36,957 nucleotides of DNA from Occallatibacter sp. (GTDB lineage: Bacteria > Acidobacteriota > Terriglobia > Terriglobales > Acidobacteriaceae): contig JADGNO010000143.1 of NCBI GenBank assembly GCA_017883405.1, forward strand, positions 1-36,957, in the 5' to 3' direction. Positions 1 through 7,548 of the stretch are shown piece after piece. The notes under the pieces were generated by a model. That model was not told where the DNA came from. It searched no databases and saw only the letters and a list, made by a program, of their open reading frames with translations. The position numbers and the translations under genes were made by a program. Numbering within the stretch: the first letter of the stretch is position 1; every line of letters begins with the position of its first letter.

Positions 1-155
1 GCATGGACATGATACTGGCCTTCGATTGAGTCGACCACGCCGTCAAACCCGCCATCGCCCGAGGCGGCAAGAACTACCGCGGTGGGAGCCAGCACGATGA
101 TTGCGGCAAACGGAATCGTCCAGATCAACCTTTTCAGTGCGATCGGGCGCTTCAT
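1..155 (-). CDS. N-terminus of an exported protein (truncated by window edge)
   Basis: Reading the minus strand from the ATG at 153-155 gives 51 open codons to the window edge. The peptide starts MKRPIALKRLIWTIPF, followed by an Ala/Val/Ile/Leu-rich stretch to about residue 31 and then a Gly/Asp-rich segment (SGDGGFDGVVDSIEGQYHVH). A positive N-terminus followed by a hydrophobic core is a typical signal peptide. The start overlaps the stop of the DUF4252 gene (ATGA at 152-155), so it is translationally coupled and is the fourth gene of the sigma-factor operon. The family is not recognisable from 51 residues. It was found by direct translation because the reading frame leaves the window. Confidence 0.72.
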   Translation of the reverse strand, partial: MKRPIALKRLIWTIPFAAIIVLAPTAVVLAASGDGGFDGVVDSIEGQYHVH

Positions 156-811
156 TGCGCACCTCCGGTTTTGTCATTGGTCTTGTCTTTGGCTTTATCT
201 TTCGTCTCGTCCTTCTTTTCTTTCTCTTTATCCTTCGGGCGCGGCGTGTGCTGCACTCCGCTCATCGGCCCGGTTGGGCCCATCATTCCGCCCATGCCGG
301 CAATGCCACTGATCTTGCTCAGATCGTCCATGCGGATGGGGCCCAGAATCAGAACGATGTAAAGTTCCTTGGGCTCGGCCGACAAAATAAACATGCCGCG
401 CGATTCGCCATTCACCATCTTCATCATGATGTCGGTGGATTCGCCGGTCTTGCGTTCGCGTTCGCGCACCATCGACGACCACTCGGGTGTTTCGAACGCG
501 TGGCGGATCTGATCAATGTGGTCCATGGAATACTCGCCGGGTTTCTCAAACTCGTAGTCGCGAACATAAATGCCGTCCAGGCCCATGATGAGCTGGCGCG
601 TGGCGGCGTCGCTGTCGTTTTTGCCGTTCATGAACTTGGCCGCAAACTCCAGCATGTTTTTGCCGAGCGTCACTTCAGTTACATCGGATGCGCGAGCGGC
701 AAGGTCCTTTTCGACGGACGCGGGCAGAAGCTGCTGAATGGTCTGCGCTGCCGACGTGAGACTGGCGGCCGTTGCGGTGAGGAGCAGAAATGCGAGGACT
801 CGAAACTTCAT
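152..811 (-). CDS. Exported DUF4252-domain protein
   Basis: 219 residues from the ATG at 809-811, which has an AAAGGGA Shine-Dalgarno just upstream; 14 residues can be added in frame but have no such site. Residues 1-22 form a signal peptide (MKFRVLAFLLLTATAASLTSA). The central part has features I associate with DUF4252: DVTEVTLGKNMLEFAAKF, then LIMGLDGIYVRDYEF and a GEY motif. Near the C-terminus comes a Gly/Met-rich stretch (GIAGMGGMMGPTGPMSG) and then a Lys/Asp/Glu-rich tail, probably disordered. The function of DUF4252 is unknown to me. Its place behind an ECF sigma factor and a small membrane protein suggests an envelope protein made with, or controlled by, that sigma factor. Confidence 0.82.
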   Translation of the reverse strand: MKFRVLAFLLLTATAASLTSAAQTIQQLLPASVEKDLAARASDVTEVTLGKNMLEFAAKFMNGKNDSDAATRQLIMGLDGIYVRDYEFEKPGEYSMDHIDQIRHAFETPEWSSMVRERERKTGESTDIMMKMVNGESRGMFILSAEPKELYIVLILGPIRMDDLSKISGIAGMGGMMGPTGPMSGVQHTPRPKDKEKEKKDETKDKAKDKTNDKTGGAQ

Positions 812-824
812 GGTGTTCCCTTTC

Positions 825-1142
825 TTACTCTGCATTGCGATTCCGATCCGCAAGCTGCTGGTTCATCTTTTGGAGCGCGTGACTGGTAATGCGAAGCGCT
901 GTTAATACCTGCTGCCGGGCTTCTTCGCCCTTGCGGCGCTCTTCAGCGTTGTGCCACAGATACGCTCCGCCGGCCACGGCTGCCAAAACGATAGAAGCGG
1001 CGAGCCGTTGCCACATGACCAGACGCGCATGCACGCGCTGCGTGTTCTGTTGCTTGCGGCGGGCGAGAATCTTCCGCTTGAGGCTGGGCGGAGCAGGCAG
1101 GCGTAACGTGGCCTCGCGCAGCTCCTGTTCAAAATCGTCCAT
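825..1142 (-). CDS. Small single-pass membrane protein in anti-sigma position
   Basis: 105 residues, start ATG at 1140-1142, four bases after the sigma-factor stop, with a GGAG site overlapping the end of the sigma gene. The N-terminal 45 residues are charged and cytoplasmic-looking (MDDFEQELREATLRLPAPPSLKRKI). One hydrophobic segment follows (about residues 46-63, LAASIVLAAVAGGAYLW), then a charged, coiled-coil-like Glu/Arg/Gln-rich tail. This cytoplasmic head, membrane helix and periplasmic tail match an anti-sigma factor layout, but I see no HxxxCxxC zinc motif. The anti-sigma role is therefore inferred from position and topology only. It is followed after 13 bases by the DUF4252 gene. Confidence 0.75.
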   Translation of the reverse strand: MDDFEQELREATLRLPAPPSLKRKILARRKQQNTQRVHARLVMWQRLAASIVLAAVAGGAYLWHNAEERRKGEEARQQVLTALRITSHALQKMNQQLADRNRNAE

Positions 1143-1146
1143 CGGT

Positions 1147-1686
1147 TCAAACTCCACGAATGTACTCCCTGAGTTGGCATGTAGCCTTGGCCCGCAACAG
1201 CTTGAGGCCGCGCTGCAGATGGCTTTTGACAGTGGCGAGTGGAGCCTCGAGCGTGTCGGCAATCTCTTCGGGCGAGAGGTCTTCCTGGTAGCGAAGGACG
1301 AGCGCCGCGCGTTGCGACTCCGGCAGCGTGGCCAGCAATTGTTCCAGCCGCGTTGCCAGCGGCGAGCTGTGCTCTTCAGCCAGCGCGCCGTGATTCTCGT
1401 CGATCTCCACCCACAAGTCCATGGCTCTCACTTTTCGCCGTCGCAGGGCATCGGCCGCGCGGCTCATGGTTACGCGCCGCAACCATGCCAGCGCGTGCAG
1501 CGGGCTCTCAATTTTGTGCAGGCTCTGATCCAGAGCCAGAAAAGTATCTTGAGCAATCTCTTCGGCAAGTCCGCGATCGCCGGTCATTCGAAGGGCGAGA
1601 GAGAACACCATCGACTGATGTTCGTCTACGAGTTGTTCGAAGTCCGGTTGCCAATCGCGCGCCATACTTGTTGCTGCTACTCTCAT
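1147..1686 (-). CDS. ECF-type RNA polymerase sigma factor
   Basis: 179 residues from the ATG at 1684-1686. Region 2 is clear (FEQLVDEHQSMVFSLALRM, then AEEIAQDTFLALDQSL and the WLRRVTMSRAADALRRRK helix). Region 4 follows (LEQLLATLPESQRAALVLRY, then EDLSPEEIADTLEAPLATVKSHLQRGLKLLR), ending with a helix-turn-helix. The size fits group 4 sigma factors. The start is uncertain: an ATG at 1663-1665 and a TTG at 1714-1716 are in frame and none has a strong ribosome site. It leads a four-gene operon with an anti-sigma-like membrane protein and two exported proteins, so it probably responds to an envelope condition. No promoter could be picked out upstream with confidence. Confidence 0.93.
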   Translation of the reverse strand: MRVAATSMARDWQPDFEQLVDEHQSMVFSLALRMTGDRGLAEEIAQDTFLALDQSLHKIESPLHALAWLRRVTMSRAADALRRRKVRAMDLWVEIDENHGALAEEHSSPLATRLEQLLATLPESQRAALVLRYQEDLSPEEIADTLEAPLATVKSHLQRGLKLLRAKATCQLREYIRGV

Positions 1687-1807
1687 ATCCGCAGAGAGCG
1701 GACGGATGGGATGCAAAGATTTACGTTTTTGCGTGGAAAAAGTTCAGAATCACCATGCGACAGAGTTCGGCCAGGTGCCTCGACTGCGAAAGCAGGCTGG
1801 GTGAAGG

Positions 1808-1862
1808 GTACGGGCTTTAGCCCGTACGTTGGCTCCTCTAAGAATTCGCTGGGCTTTAGCCC
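1808..1862. repeat. Two REP-like GGGCTTTAGCCC hairpins
   Basis: Two palindromes with the same core lie between the divergent sigma-factor operon and the propeller gene. The first is GTACGGGCTTTAGCCCGTAC at 1808-1827, a perfect 9-bp stem around TT. The second, at 1851-1862, is the 12-base core alone. Repeating the same 12-mer 43 bases apart suggests an interspersed palindromic element rather than two independent terminators. There is no U-tract. As DNA it could be a REP-like element; as RNA it would be a short stable hairpin upstream of the next gene. Confidence 0.7.
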
Positions 1863-1897
1863 CTGAGGGAGTTTTGTCCATTCAAATCAGGCCTAGA

Positions 1898-3040
1898 ATG
1901 TTGGATATGCGGAAGAGATTTTGGCTCATCGGTTTCGCACTGGCGATAAGTGCGGTTGCCAACGCGCAGTGGCAACTGCAGGACTCGCACACGACCGCTG
2001 ATTTGCGCGGGATTCATTACGCCGGCGGCGGTGTAGCGTGGGCCTCTGGGACGAACGGCACGGTGCTTCGGACGTTGGACGGTGGCGACAATTGGCAGGC
2101 GTGCGCGGTGCCGCCGGGTGCGGAGAAGCTGGATTTCCGCGGAATTCAGGCCTTCGATGCGAATACGGCGATTGTGATGTCCAGCGGCAAGGGAGATTTG
2201 TCGCGGCTGTACAAGACTACGGATGGGTGCAGGACTTGGAGGCTGGCGGTGAAGAACCCCGATGCGGAAGGGTTCTGGGACGCAATACGGACTGGTGATT
2301 ATGAAGACCCCACAGCAATCCAAGATGGGCTTAATCACGCTTTGATTCTCGGCGATTCGGTCAATGGTAGTTTGCGGGTGTTGGAATGGAGAGAAGGATG
2401 GGAAGAACGGGAACTCGAACAAAGCTTTTATGTGCGCCGTAAAAGTGAACCTCAGGAAGGTTCCTTTGCAGCGAGCAATTCAGTTCTTGAGATCGCCAGG
2501 ACATCTCAAATCGATCCGATCTGGAAGTACGCATTTCGGTTTGCGTCTGGGACCGCCAACCACTCGTATGTCTCGATTCTCCGCTTTGAAAATACTCCGA
2601 CGTGTGAACCGTGCCGCGCGGAGTCATCGCGAGTTGAAGTTCCAATGGCACAAAACAGCGAAAGCGCCGGGATCTTCTCCCTTGGATTCCGGAGTGATTT
2701 AGTGGGGGTTGTCGTCGGAGGTGATTTCCAGAAGCCGAACGCGACAGATCGAACTGCAGCCATTTCTGAAGACGGCGGAATGTCTTGGAAACTCCCAACA
2801 GTTTCGCCTAACGGCTACCGCTCAGCCGTTGCCTACGACGAAGCAACGAAGAACTGGATCACTGTTGGTCCGAACGGCACGGATGTTTCTACCGATGATG
2901 GGCGGAACTGGCGGGCGGTTCGTCCTGATGCGGCGCTGCATGAAGCGCCGGACGCAAACCGCAATTGGAATGCGTTGTCGCTGCCCTTTGTCGTTGGGCC
3001 GAAGGGGCGCATCGGCAAGCTGGATCGTACCCACTTTTGA
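1898..3040 (+). CDS. Exported YCF48/BNR-type beta-propeller protein
   Basis: 380 residues from ATG 1898 (alternative ATG at 1907). The signal peptide is MLDMRKRFWLIGFALAISAVANA before QWQLQ. The mature part carries repeated propeller blades of the photosystem-assembly-factor-like (YCF48) or BNR/Asp-box kind: TNGTVLRTLDGGDNWQ, LYKTTDGCRTWRL, AAISEDGGMSWKLP and DVSTDDGRNWRAV. These S/T-x-D-G-G-x-x-W boxes are spread through the whole chain, so it should fold as one propeller in the periplasm or outside the cell. There is no catalytic signature. An AGG seven bases before 1898 is the best ribosome site. It is convergent with the VOC gene, with only three bases between the stops. Substrate and role unknown. 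Confidence 0.85.
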   Translation: MLDMRKRFWLIGFALAISAVANAQWQLQDSHTTADLRGIHYAGGGVAWASGTNGTVLRTLDGGDNWQACAVPPGAEKLDFRGIQAFDANTAIVMSSGKGDLSRLYKTTDGCRTWRLAVKNPDAEGFWDAIRTGDYEDPTAIQDGLNHALILGDSVNGSLRVLEWREGWEERELEQSFYVRRKSEPQEGSFAASNSVLEIARTSQIDPIWKYAFRFASGTANHSYVSILRFENTPTCEPCRAESSRVEVPMAQNSESAGIFSLGFRSDLVGVVVGGDFQKPNATDRTAAISEDGGMSWKLPTVSPNGYRSAVAYDEATKNWITVGPNGTDVSTDDGRNWRAVRPDAALHEAPDANRNWNALSLPFVVGPKGRIGKLDRTHF

Positions 3041-3043
3041 TCG

Positions 3044-3853
3044 CTACTGTGTGGGTGGGGCAACGAATGCGAACGCGTTGCCGTCGGGGTCGGTGACCGT
3101 GATGCGATTGCGCTTCTGCGTGACGGTGAGGCCTGCCGCCTGCAACTGCTTTGTAGCTGCTGCGACATCGGCGACGCGGAAGATGGTTGCTGGTTGGGCC
3201 CCGGCTGCCGACGCGCGGATCTGGATGCGCATGTCTGGCGCGCCCGGTGCGGTGATGCGCAGGCCGTTGCGGTCCTCTCGCGATTCAAAACCCAAGCCGC
3301 TCACATAGAACTTGCGCGCGGTTTCGAGATCGGGAACCGGAAGCTCGAATCCCGTCATCAGGTCGGACACGCGATGCTCGCCGAGGTGCTTGCCCTGGTC
3401 GAGTGTGTGGCGCGAACCGGGCATGTACTGCGTGAATTCGGTGACGCGGCCCTCTGGATCCTTGAGTACCGTGAGCAGATTGCCCGCGCCCGCTTTGCGC
3501 GCAGGGCTTGGCGTCAAGGCGTGTGCCGCGAGCGTTGAGTAAAGCGCGTTCAGGTCGGCTGATTCGTAGCAGACGTGCATCCAGCCCATCTGCTCTGAGG
3601 CCGCGCCCGGAGGATAGACCTCAATGAACTGGTGATCGTTGACCTTGATAAACGACTCGGCGACTTTGCCTTCGGGACTGATGTTGGCGAATGCCTGCTC
3701 GAAACCGAGCTTCTGGAAGAATGCGATTTCTTTGTCGAGATCGGCGGCGCGATAGGCGATGTGGGCGATGCCGGTGATCTGGCTGGTTTGCGCTTGCAGA
3801 GACGCACCGCAGATGAATGCTATTAGGAAGATTGAAGTCCATCGTGTTTTCAT
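3044..3853 (-). CDS. Exported two-domain VOC (glyoxalase-fold) protein
   Basis: 269 residues from ATG 3851-3853, preceded by a strong GGAGG site; an upstream in-frame extension to 3940 overlaps a palindromic repeat and is rejected. Residues 1-21 are a signal peptide (MKTRWTSIFLIAFICGASLQA). Two vicinal-oxygen-chelate modules follow. The first begins ITGIAHIAYRAADLDKEIAFFQKLGF and ends near DPEGRVTEF; the second begins FELPVPDLETARKFYVSGLGF and ends DPDGNAFAF. His and Glu residues of the beta-alpha-beta-beta-beta repeats are partly present, so metal binding is possible. An exported VOC protein is unusual because most are cytoplasmic. The substrate cannot be read from the sequence. Confidence 0.85.
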   Translation of the reverse strand: MKTRWTSIFLIAFICGASLQAQTSQITGIAHIAYRAADLDKEIAFFQKLGFEQAFANISPEGKVAESFIKVNDHQFIEVYPPGAASEQMGWMHVCYESADLNALYSTLAAHALTPSPARKAGAGNLLTVLKDPEGRVTEFTQYMPGSRHTLDQGKHLGEHRVSDLMTGFELPVPDLETARKFYVSGLGFESREDRNGLRITAPGAPDMRIQIRASAAGAQPATIFRVADVAAATKQLQAAGLTVTQKRNRITVTDPDGNAFAFVAPPTQ

Positions 3854-3901
3854 TACGCCTCCGTGCAACATATGGGAGCGACGGGTTTGGGTTTGTGCTT
3901 T

Positions 3902-3936
3902 CCCACCCATGCAGCAGAATGCGCTGCATGGATGGG
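3902..3936. repeat. Palindromic interspersed element between VOC and cupin genes
   Basis: Inverted repeat with arms 3902-3915 and 3923-3936 (CCCACCCATGCAGC against its near-complement, one mismatch in 14) around a 7-base loop. The flanks are compositionally odd (GGGTTTGGGTTTGTGC). From memory, palindromes ending in a GGGGCACCC-type flank recur between genes in Acidobacteriaceae genomes, so I read it as an interspersed repeat. It could also fold as a terminator-like hairpin after the kdgF-kduD transcript, but it lacks a U-tract. The 135-base gap between the two genes holds nothing else I can identify. Confidence 0.6.
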
Positions 3937-3988
3937 GCACCCGTTCATCTTGCAGCTGATTAGTAATTGTGAGGGCCGAGATGCTGGC

Positions 3989-4327
3989 TTACGCGTAGTC
4001 TTCCCGGTAGGGCGTGAACACGTCCAGCACTTCGCAGTCTTCGAGCGCTGACGCATGGTGCTCAACGCCGCCATCCACTACCAGGCAATCGCCGGCGCGC
4101 AGATTCCACTGCTTGCCCTCAGCCTCAAACAAAATGTGCCCATGCGTGACGTACACCATCTGGTGGTGCGGATGGCTGTGGCGCGCGCCTGCCCATCCTT
4201 TTATAAATGTATGGCGCACCATCATCAGTTGCGGATTGTAAGCGAGCACCTGGCGGATCATGCCCGGTTCAGGGGTGGATTTTGGCGTGGCATCGGTCGC
4301 GGTATAAGTTACTCCACTGCTCGTCAT
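3989..4327 (-). CDS. kdgF: KdgF-like single-domain cupin
   Basis: 112 residues, ATG 4325-4327 with AGGAG five bases upstream. It is a one-domain cupin. The first motif is GARHSHPHHQMVYVTHGH (three His for the metal) and the second is GDCLVVDGGVEHHASALEDCEVLDVF, followed by the C-terminal TPYREDYA. The combination of HSHxHHQ and a terminal DVFxPxREDY is what I recall for KdgF, which speeds linearisation of 4,5-unsaturated uronates from pectin or alginate into ketouronates. It lies 18 bases after kduD on the same strand, so the two are probably co-transcribed in one uronate pathway. The assignment rests on motif memory and on the neighbour; another sugar-binding cupin is possible. Confidence 0.8.
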   Translation of the reverse strand: MTSSGVTYTATDATPKSTPEPGMIRQVLAYNPQLMMVRHTFIKGWAGARHSHPHHQMVYVTHGHILFEAEGKQWNLRAGDCLVVDGGVEHHASALEDCEVLDVFTPYREDYA

Positions 4328-4345
4328 GCATCTCCTGGATAAAGA

Positions 4346-5107
4346 TCAGCGATTGAGCCAGCCGCCATCGACAACGAGGATGTGTCCGTGCACGTAATTG
4401 CTGGCTGCGGAGGCAAGAAAGACGGCTGCGCCGGCAAGGTCTTCGGGTTCTCCCCAGCGACCTGCGGGAATGCGTTCGAGGATCTGACGCGAGCGCTCGG
4501 GATTTTTTTGAAGCGCCTCAGTGTTGTCGGTTGCAAAGTAGCCCGGCGCGATGGCGTTGACGTTGACGCCCTTCGACGCCCACTCGTTTGCAAATGCCTT
4601 GGTCAACTGGCCAACGCCACCTTTGGCCGCGGCGTACGAAGGCACCGTGATGCCACCTTGAAAGGTAAGCAGCGAAGCGATGTTGATGATTTTGCCGCGG
4701 CCTTTGGCGATCATGTGCCGGCCGGCATGTTGCGTGAGCCTGAATACGCTGCTGAGGTTTACATTGATGATGGCCTGCCAGTCTTCTTCAGAATGATCGA
4801 CGGCAGGCGAGCGGCGGATGATGCCGGCATTATTGACGAGGATGTCGATGGCGCCGAAGTGGGTAATCGTGTCGGCAACCAGCCGCGCGCACACGGTCGC
4901 ATCGCCAACGTCTCCGGCCAGAGCGATGCAGTCGACTCCGGTCTCGGCCACACGCCTCTGGGTATCTGCCGGCGGTTGCGATGATCCGTGCACGGCGACG
5001 TTGGCTCCAGCCTGGGCAAGCGCAATCGCGATTGCTTCGCCAAGCCCTCGCGAGGAGCCGGTAACCAGCGCAACTTTGCCCTTCAGATTGAATTTGTCGA
5101 GTATCAG
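4346..5107 (-). CDS. kduD: KduD-like SDR, 2-dehydro-3-deoxy-D-gluconate 5-dehydrogenase
   Basis: Classical short-chain dehydrogenase of 253 residues when started at CTG 5105-5107, the same length I recall for E. coli KduD. The N-terminus then reads (M)ILDKFNLKGKVALVTG, which lines up with the E. coli MIL start. Motifs are TGSSRGLG at 16-23 (NAD(P) binding), NNAG at 92-95, catalytic Ser145, Tyr158 and Lys162 (YAAAK), INIASLLTFQGGITVPSY and a C-terminal VVDGGW. There is no ATG, GTG or TTG in frame upstream of the glycine motif; the first GTG at 4993 would delete the cofactor site. It should interconvert 2,5-diketo-3-deoxygluconate and 2-keto-3-deoxygluconate. It shares its transcript with kdgF and is divergent from an apiosidase-like hydrolase. 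Confidence 0.88.
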   Translation of the reverse strand: MILDKFNLKGKVALVTGSSRGLGEAIAIALAQAGANVAVHGSSQPPADTQRRVAETGVDCIALAGDVGDATVCARLVADTITHFGAIDILVNNAGIIRRSPAVDHSEEDWQAIINVNLSSVFRLTQHAGRHMIAKGRGKIINIASLLTFQGGITVPSYAAAKGGVGQLTKAFANEWASKGVNVNAIAPGYFATDNTEALQKNPERSRQILERIPAGRWGEPEDLAGAAVFLASAASNYVHGHILVVDGGWLNR

Positions 5108-5121
5108 GGGAATGGTCCTTT
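5108..5121 (-). promoter_or_regulatory. Shine-Dalgarno supporting a CTG start for kduD
   Basis: On the minus strand AAAGGA lies at 5116-5121, followed by eight bases (5108-5115) and then CTG at 5105-5107. This is a good spacing for CTG. An in-frame ATT at 5111-5113 is only two bases from the site and is therefore less likely. Homology also puts the first residue at the CTG. Confidence 0.65.
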
Positions 5122-5340
5122 CAGCTTTTGACGACGAGCAGCAGCGCAGAAATCTGTCTGTGCCAGTTTAATTCGATCGGCGAACACTCGTATGCCTGAG
5201 CAGGCCGAAACGCAGAATGTGAGATTCGCGCGCCGGTGGCCGGATTCCTGTGCAAACGCAGGCGGAGTAAAGCATAATCCTTGTGGCCGGATTGGGGCCT
5301 GTTTTTCGAGTTTGAACCGGATTTGAAAGAGGGGATTGCC

Positions 5341-7221
5341 GTGAGCAAGAACGGATTGACGCGTCGGGAATTTGTGTGGGCAAGCGCGGGCTTGGCGGCT
5401 GCGGGAACCGCTTCAAAAGCGATGGGCAGCGCGAACACCGCCGCTGACGCGCACGTACATGTTTGGGAAAAGCACGAGCTTGAGTTCACTTGCGAGCGCG
5501 AATACGCCAGCGCTTACACCGACGCCACGGTGTGGGTTGACCTCACCGGGCCGGGCTTCAACAAGCGTGTGTACGGCTTTTGGGATGGCGGCAAGAGCTT
5601 CAAGGTCCGCGTGGCAGCGACCGCGCCAGGCGTTTGGCACTGGCGCAGCGGATCGGACCCGAATGACCCGGGACTCTCCGGTAAATCCGGCGCGTTTACA
5701 GCCGCGGCATGGACGGAGCAGGAGAAGCAGGAGAATCCGCTAAGCCGCGGGTTCCTAAGGCCCTCTGCCAATCGCCACGCGCTTGAAACTGCAGACGGCA
5801 CACCGTTCTTTGTTGTTGGCGATACATGGTGGGGGCTCGGCACCAATCGATTTAAGTGGTACGACGACAATACGGAGCGGCCGATGGGGCCAACCGCGGG
5901 TTTTAAGGACTACGTCCGCTACCGCAAGGCGCAGGGATACAACTGGGTGAACATGATTGCGGCGTGGCCCAACTGGGAAACCGACGGGCTGCCGTGGCAC
6001 ATTGTCACTCCAGACGGGATCACTGTTCGCTCGGCGTGGCTTGAGTACGGCGCCAACAGCGCCAAGAACATGGACAACGAAGGCGGACGGCCGTTCCAGT
6101 TTCCGGGTAAGGTGCCGGGATACGAGAATGTTTTTGCAGACGTGGACCGCCTGAATCCCGAATACTTCAAATACATCGACAGAAAAATCGACTATCTGAA
6201 CGCGAACGGCTTTGTGCCGTTTATTGAAGTGTCGCGACGTGATGCCAGTGTGCTCTGGAAGAAATACCACAAGTGGCCAGAGTCGTACGCGCGCTTTATT
6301 CAATACATCTGGGCGCGCTACCAGGCGAATAACACCGTGCTGAGTCCAATACACCTGGACGTCATCAGCGAAAGCGTTACGGTTCCCGACTTTATGCAGG
6401 CCATAAACCTGGTGATGAAGAAGTACGGGCCGCCGCCGTTCGGCACGCTGCTTTCGGCAAATGCCAACCCTTCAACGCTGGCCAACTGGGGAGAGGACTC
6501 GTGGGTGACGCTGCACCAGGTGGGCAACAAGCGCGAGCACGAATATTACTGGTACATGACGGAAATCTTCAATGAAACCCATTCGAAACCAGGCATCAAC
6601 GGTGAATCGTATTACGCCGGATATAAAGATGCGCGCGACGTGAACTACAGTCATGGCGCGCCGGGCGGAACAGACAAAGACGACATGTATGTCCGCTCGT
6701 CCATGTATGGGAATTTTCTTTCTGGCGGACTGGGCGGCTACGTTTACGGGGCCGAAGGCATTTGGAGCGGCGATATTGAACCCACCGCGCCCACCAAAAT
6801 GTGGGAGTCGTTCCAGTGGAAGTCGGGTGCGCAGATGCAGCACCTGAAGACGTTCGTGTATTCGATTGGCAATCGCTACCAGGACCTGGAGCCGAATGCG
6901 GGACTAGTGTTTCCAAACCAGACGCATAACGGGCTGACGTATGAGGGCTGGGCATTTGCTGCTCGCACGCGCGACAAAAACATTTTCCTCGCCTACTTTG
7001 AAAATGGTTGCCCAGCGGGCTTGGTGCGCGGCGCCAAAACGATGAGCCAGTACCGTGCGCGCTGGTTCGATCCACGGCGCGGCACATGGCAGGATGCGGG
7101 TAGCGGCGTGCTGGAGGCGAACAATACCGGCGAAATTAAATTGCCCGATACTCCCGGCGATCTGGACTGGGGATTGAGCCTGGTGTACCAGGGACCGGCG
7201 CCGATACCTGACCATTTCTAA
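5341..7221 (+). CDS. Tat-exported DUF5060/DUF4038 glycoside hydrolase (apiosidase-like)
   Basis: 626 residues from GTG 5341 with GAGGGG upstream; the frame is open 20 codons earlier but lacks a site. The twin-arginine signal is LTRREFVWASAGLAAAG (Arg8-Arg9). Residues about 35-120 form a beta-sandwich of DUF5060 type (FTCEREYASAYTDATVWVDL, then GFWDGGKSFKVRVAATAPGVWHW). Residues about 150-500 form a TIM-barrel of DUF4038 type (FFVVGDTWWGLG, then KAQGYNWVNMIAAWPNW). Candidate carboxylates are Glu344 (VISES) and Glu422 (NGESYYAG). The family includes apiosidases acting on plant cell-wall pectin. Divergence from kduD-kdgF supports a role in pectin-derived sugar use, but the exact substrate is not determined. 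Confidence 0.82.
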   Translation: MSKNGLTRREFVWASAGLAAAGTASKAMGSANTAADAHVHVWEKHELEFTCEREYASAYTDATVWVDLTGPGFNKRVYGFWDGGKSFKVRVAATAPGVWHWRSGSDPNDPGLSGKSGAFTAAAWTEQEKQENPLSRGFLRPSANRHALETADGTPFFVVGDTWWGLGTNRFKWYDDNTERPMGPTAGFKDYVRYRKAQGYNWVNMIAAWPNWETDGLPWHIVTPDGITVRSAWLEYGANSAKNMDNEGGRPFQFPGKVPGYENVFADVDRLNPEYFKYIDRKIDYLNANGFVPFIEVSRRDASVLWKKYHKWPESYARFIQYIWARYQANNTVLSPIHLDVISESVTVPDFMQAINLVMKKYGPPPFGTLLSANANPSTLANWGEDSWVTLHQVGNKREHEYYWYMTEIFNETHSKPGINGESYYAGYKDARDVNYSHGAPGGTDKDDMYVRSSMYGNFLSGGLGGYVYGAEGIWSGDIEPTAPTKMWESFQWKSGAQMQHLKTFVYSIGNRYQDLEPNAGLVFPNQTHNGLTYEGWAFAARTRDKNIFLAYFENGCPAGLVRGAKTMSQYRARWFDPRRGTWQDAGSGVLEANNTGEIKLPDTPGDLDWGLSLVYQGPAPIPDHF

Positions 7222-7548
7222 TTGAATCTGCACGGTTTCTCGAAGAACCAGCGAAACGCGCACGCAGTTCAGGCAACAGCTGACCACCCCCGCGGCATCT
7301 GCATAAGTCGCGAGGGAAAGATTACTGCAAACCACGCCAGAGCACCCGCCTCACAGGACGCGGCAGTACAAGCCGCTAAATTTGCCGAACGGATTCCCTG
7401 AAGCGCTGAATCTCTGAACCATGGGCCCCATGACTCGTGGGCTGACAATGGTGCCTGTTTTCTGGTGGGCTTCTGGCGAGGAATGCAGGACTGGCCCCTG
7501 CGGCTTTACCATGCTGAATAAAGCATAGATAAGGGAGGAACGTACCTC
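7222..7548 (+). other. Intergenic region before the nucleotidyltransferase
   Basis: 327 bases with no convincing gene. A minus-strand reading frame that crosses it continues deep into the nucleotidyltransferase gene and is a shadow. No U-tract terminator is seen behind the hydrolase. The last 50 bases hold a plausible promoter (TTTACC near 7505, TAGATA near 7526) and a clear GGGAGGA ribosome site nine bases before ATG 7549. Confidence 0.5.

Noticed and set aside
889..1866. Plus-strand frame of 325 residues
   Set aside because: It lies opposite the sigma factor and membrane protein genes, which carry clear motifs on the minus strand.
1823..1897. REP-like hairpins as a rho-independent terminator
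   Set aside because: No U-tract follows either hairpin and no plus-strand gene precedes them.
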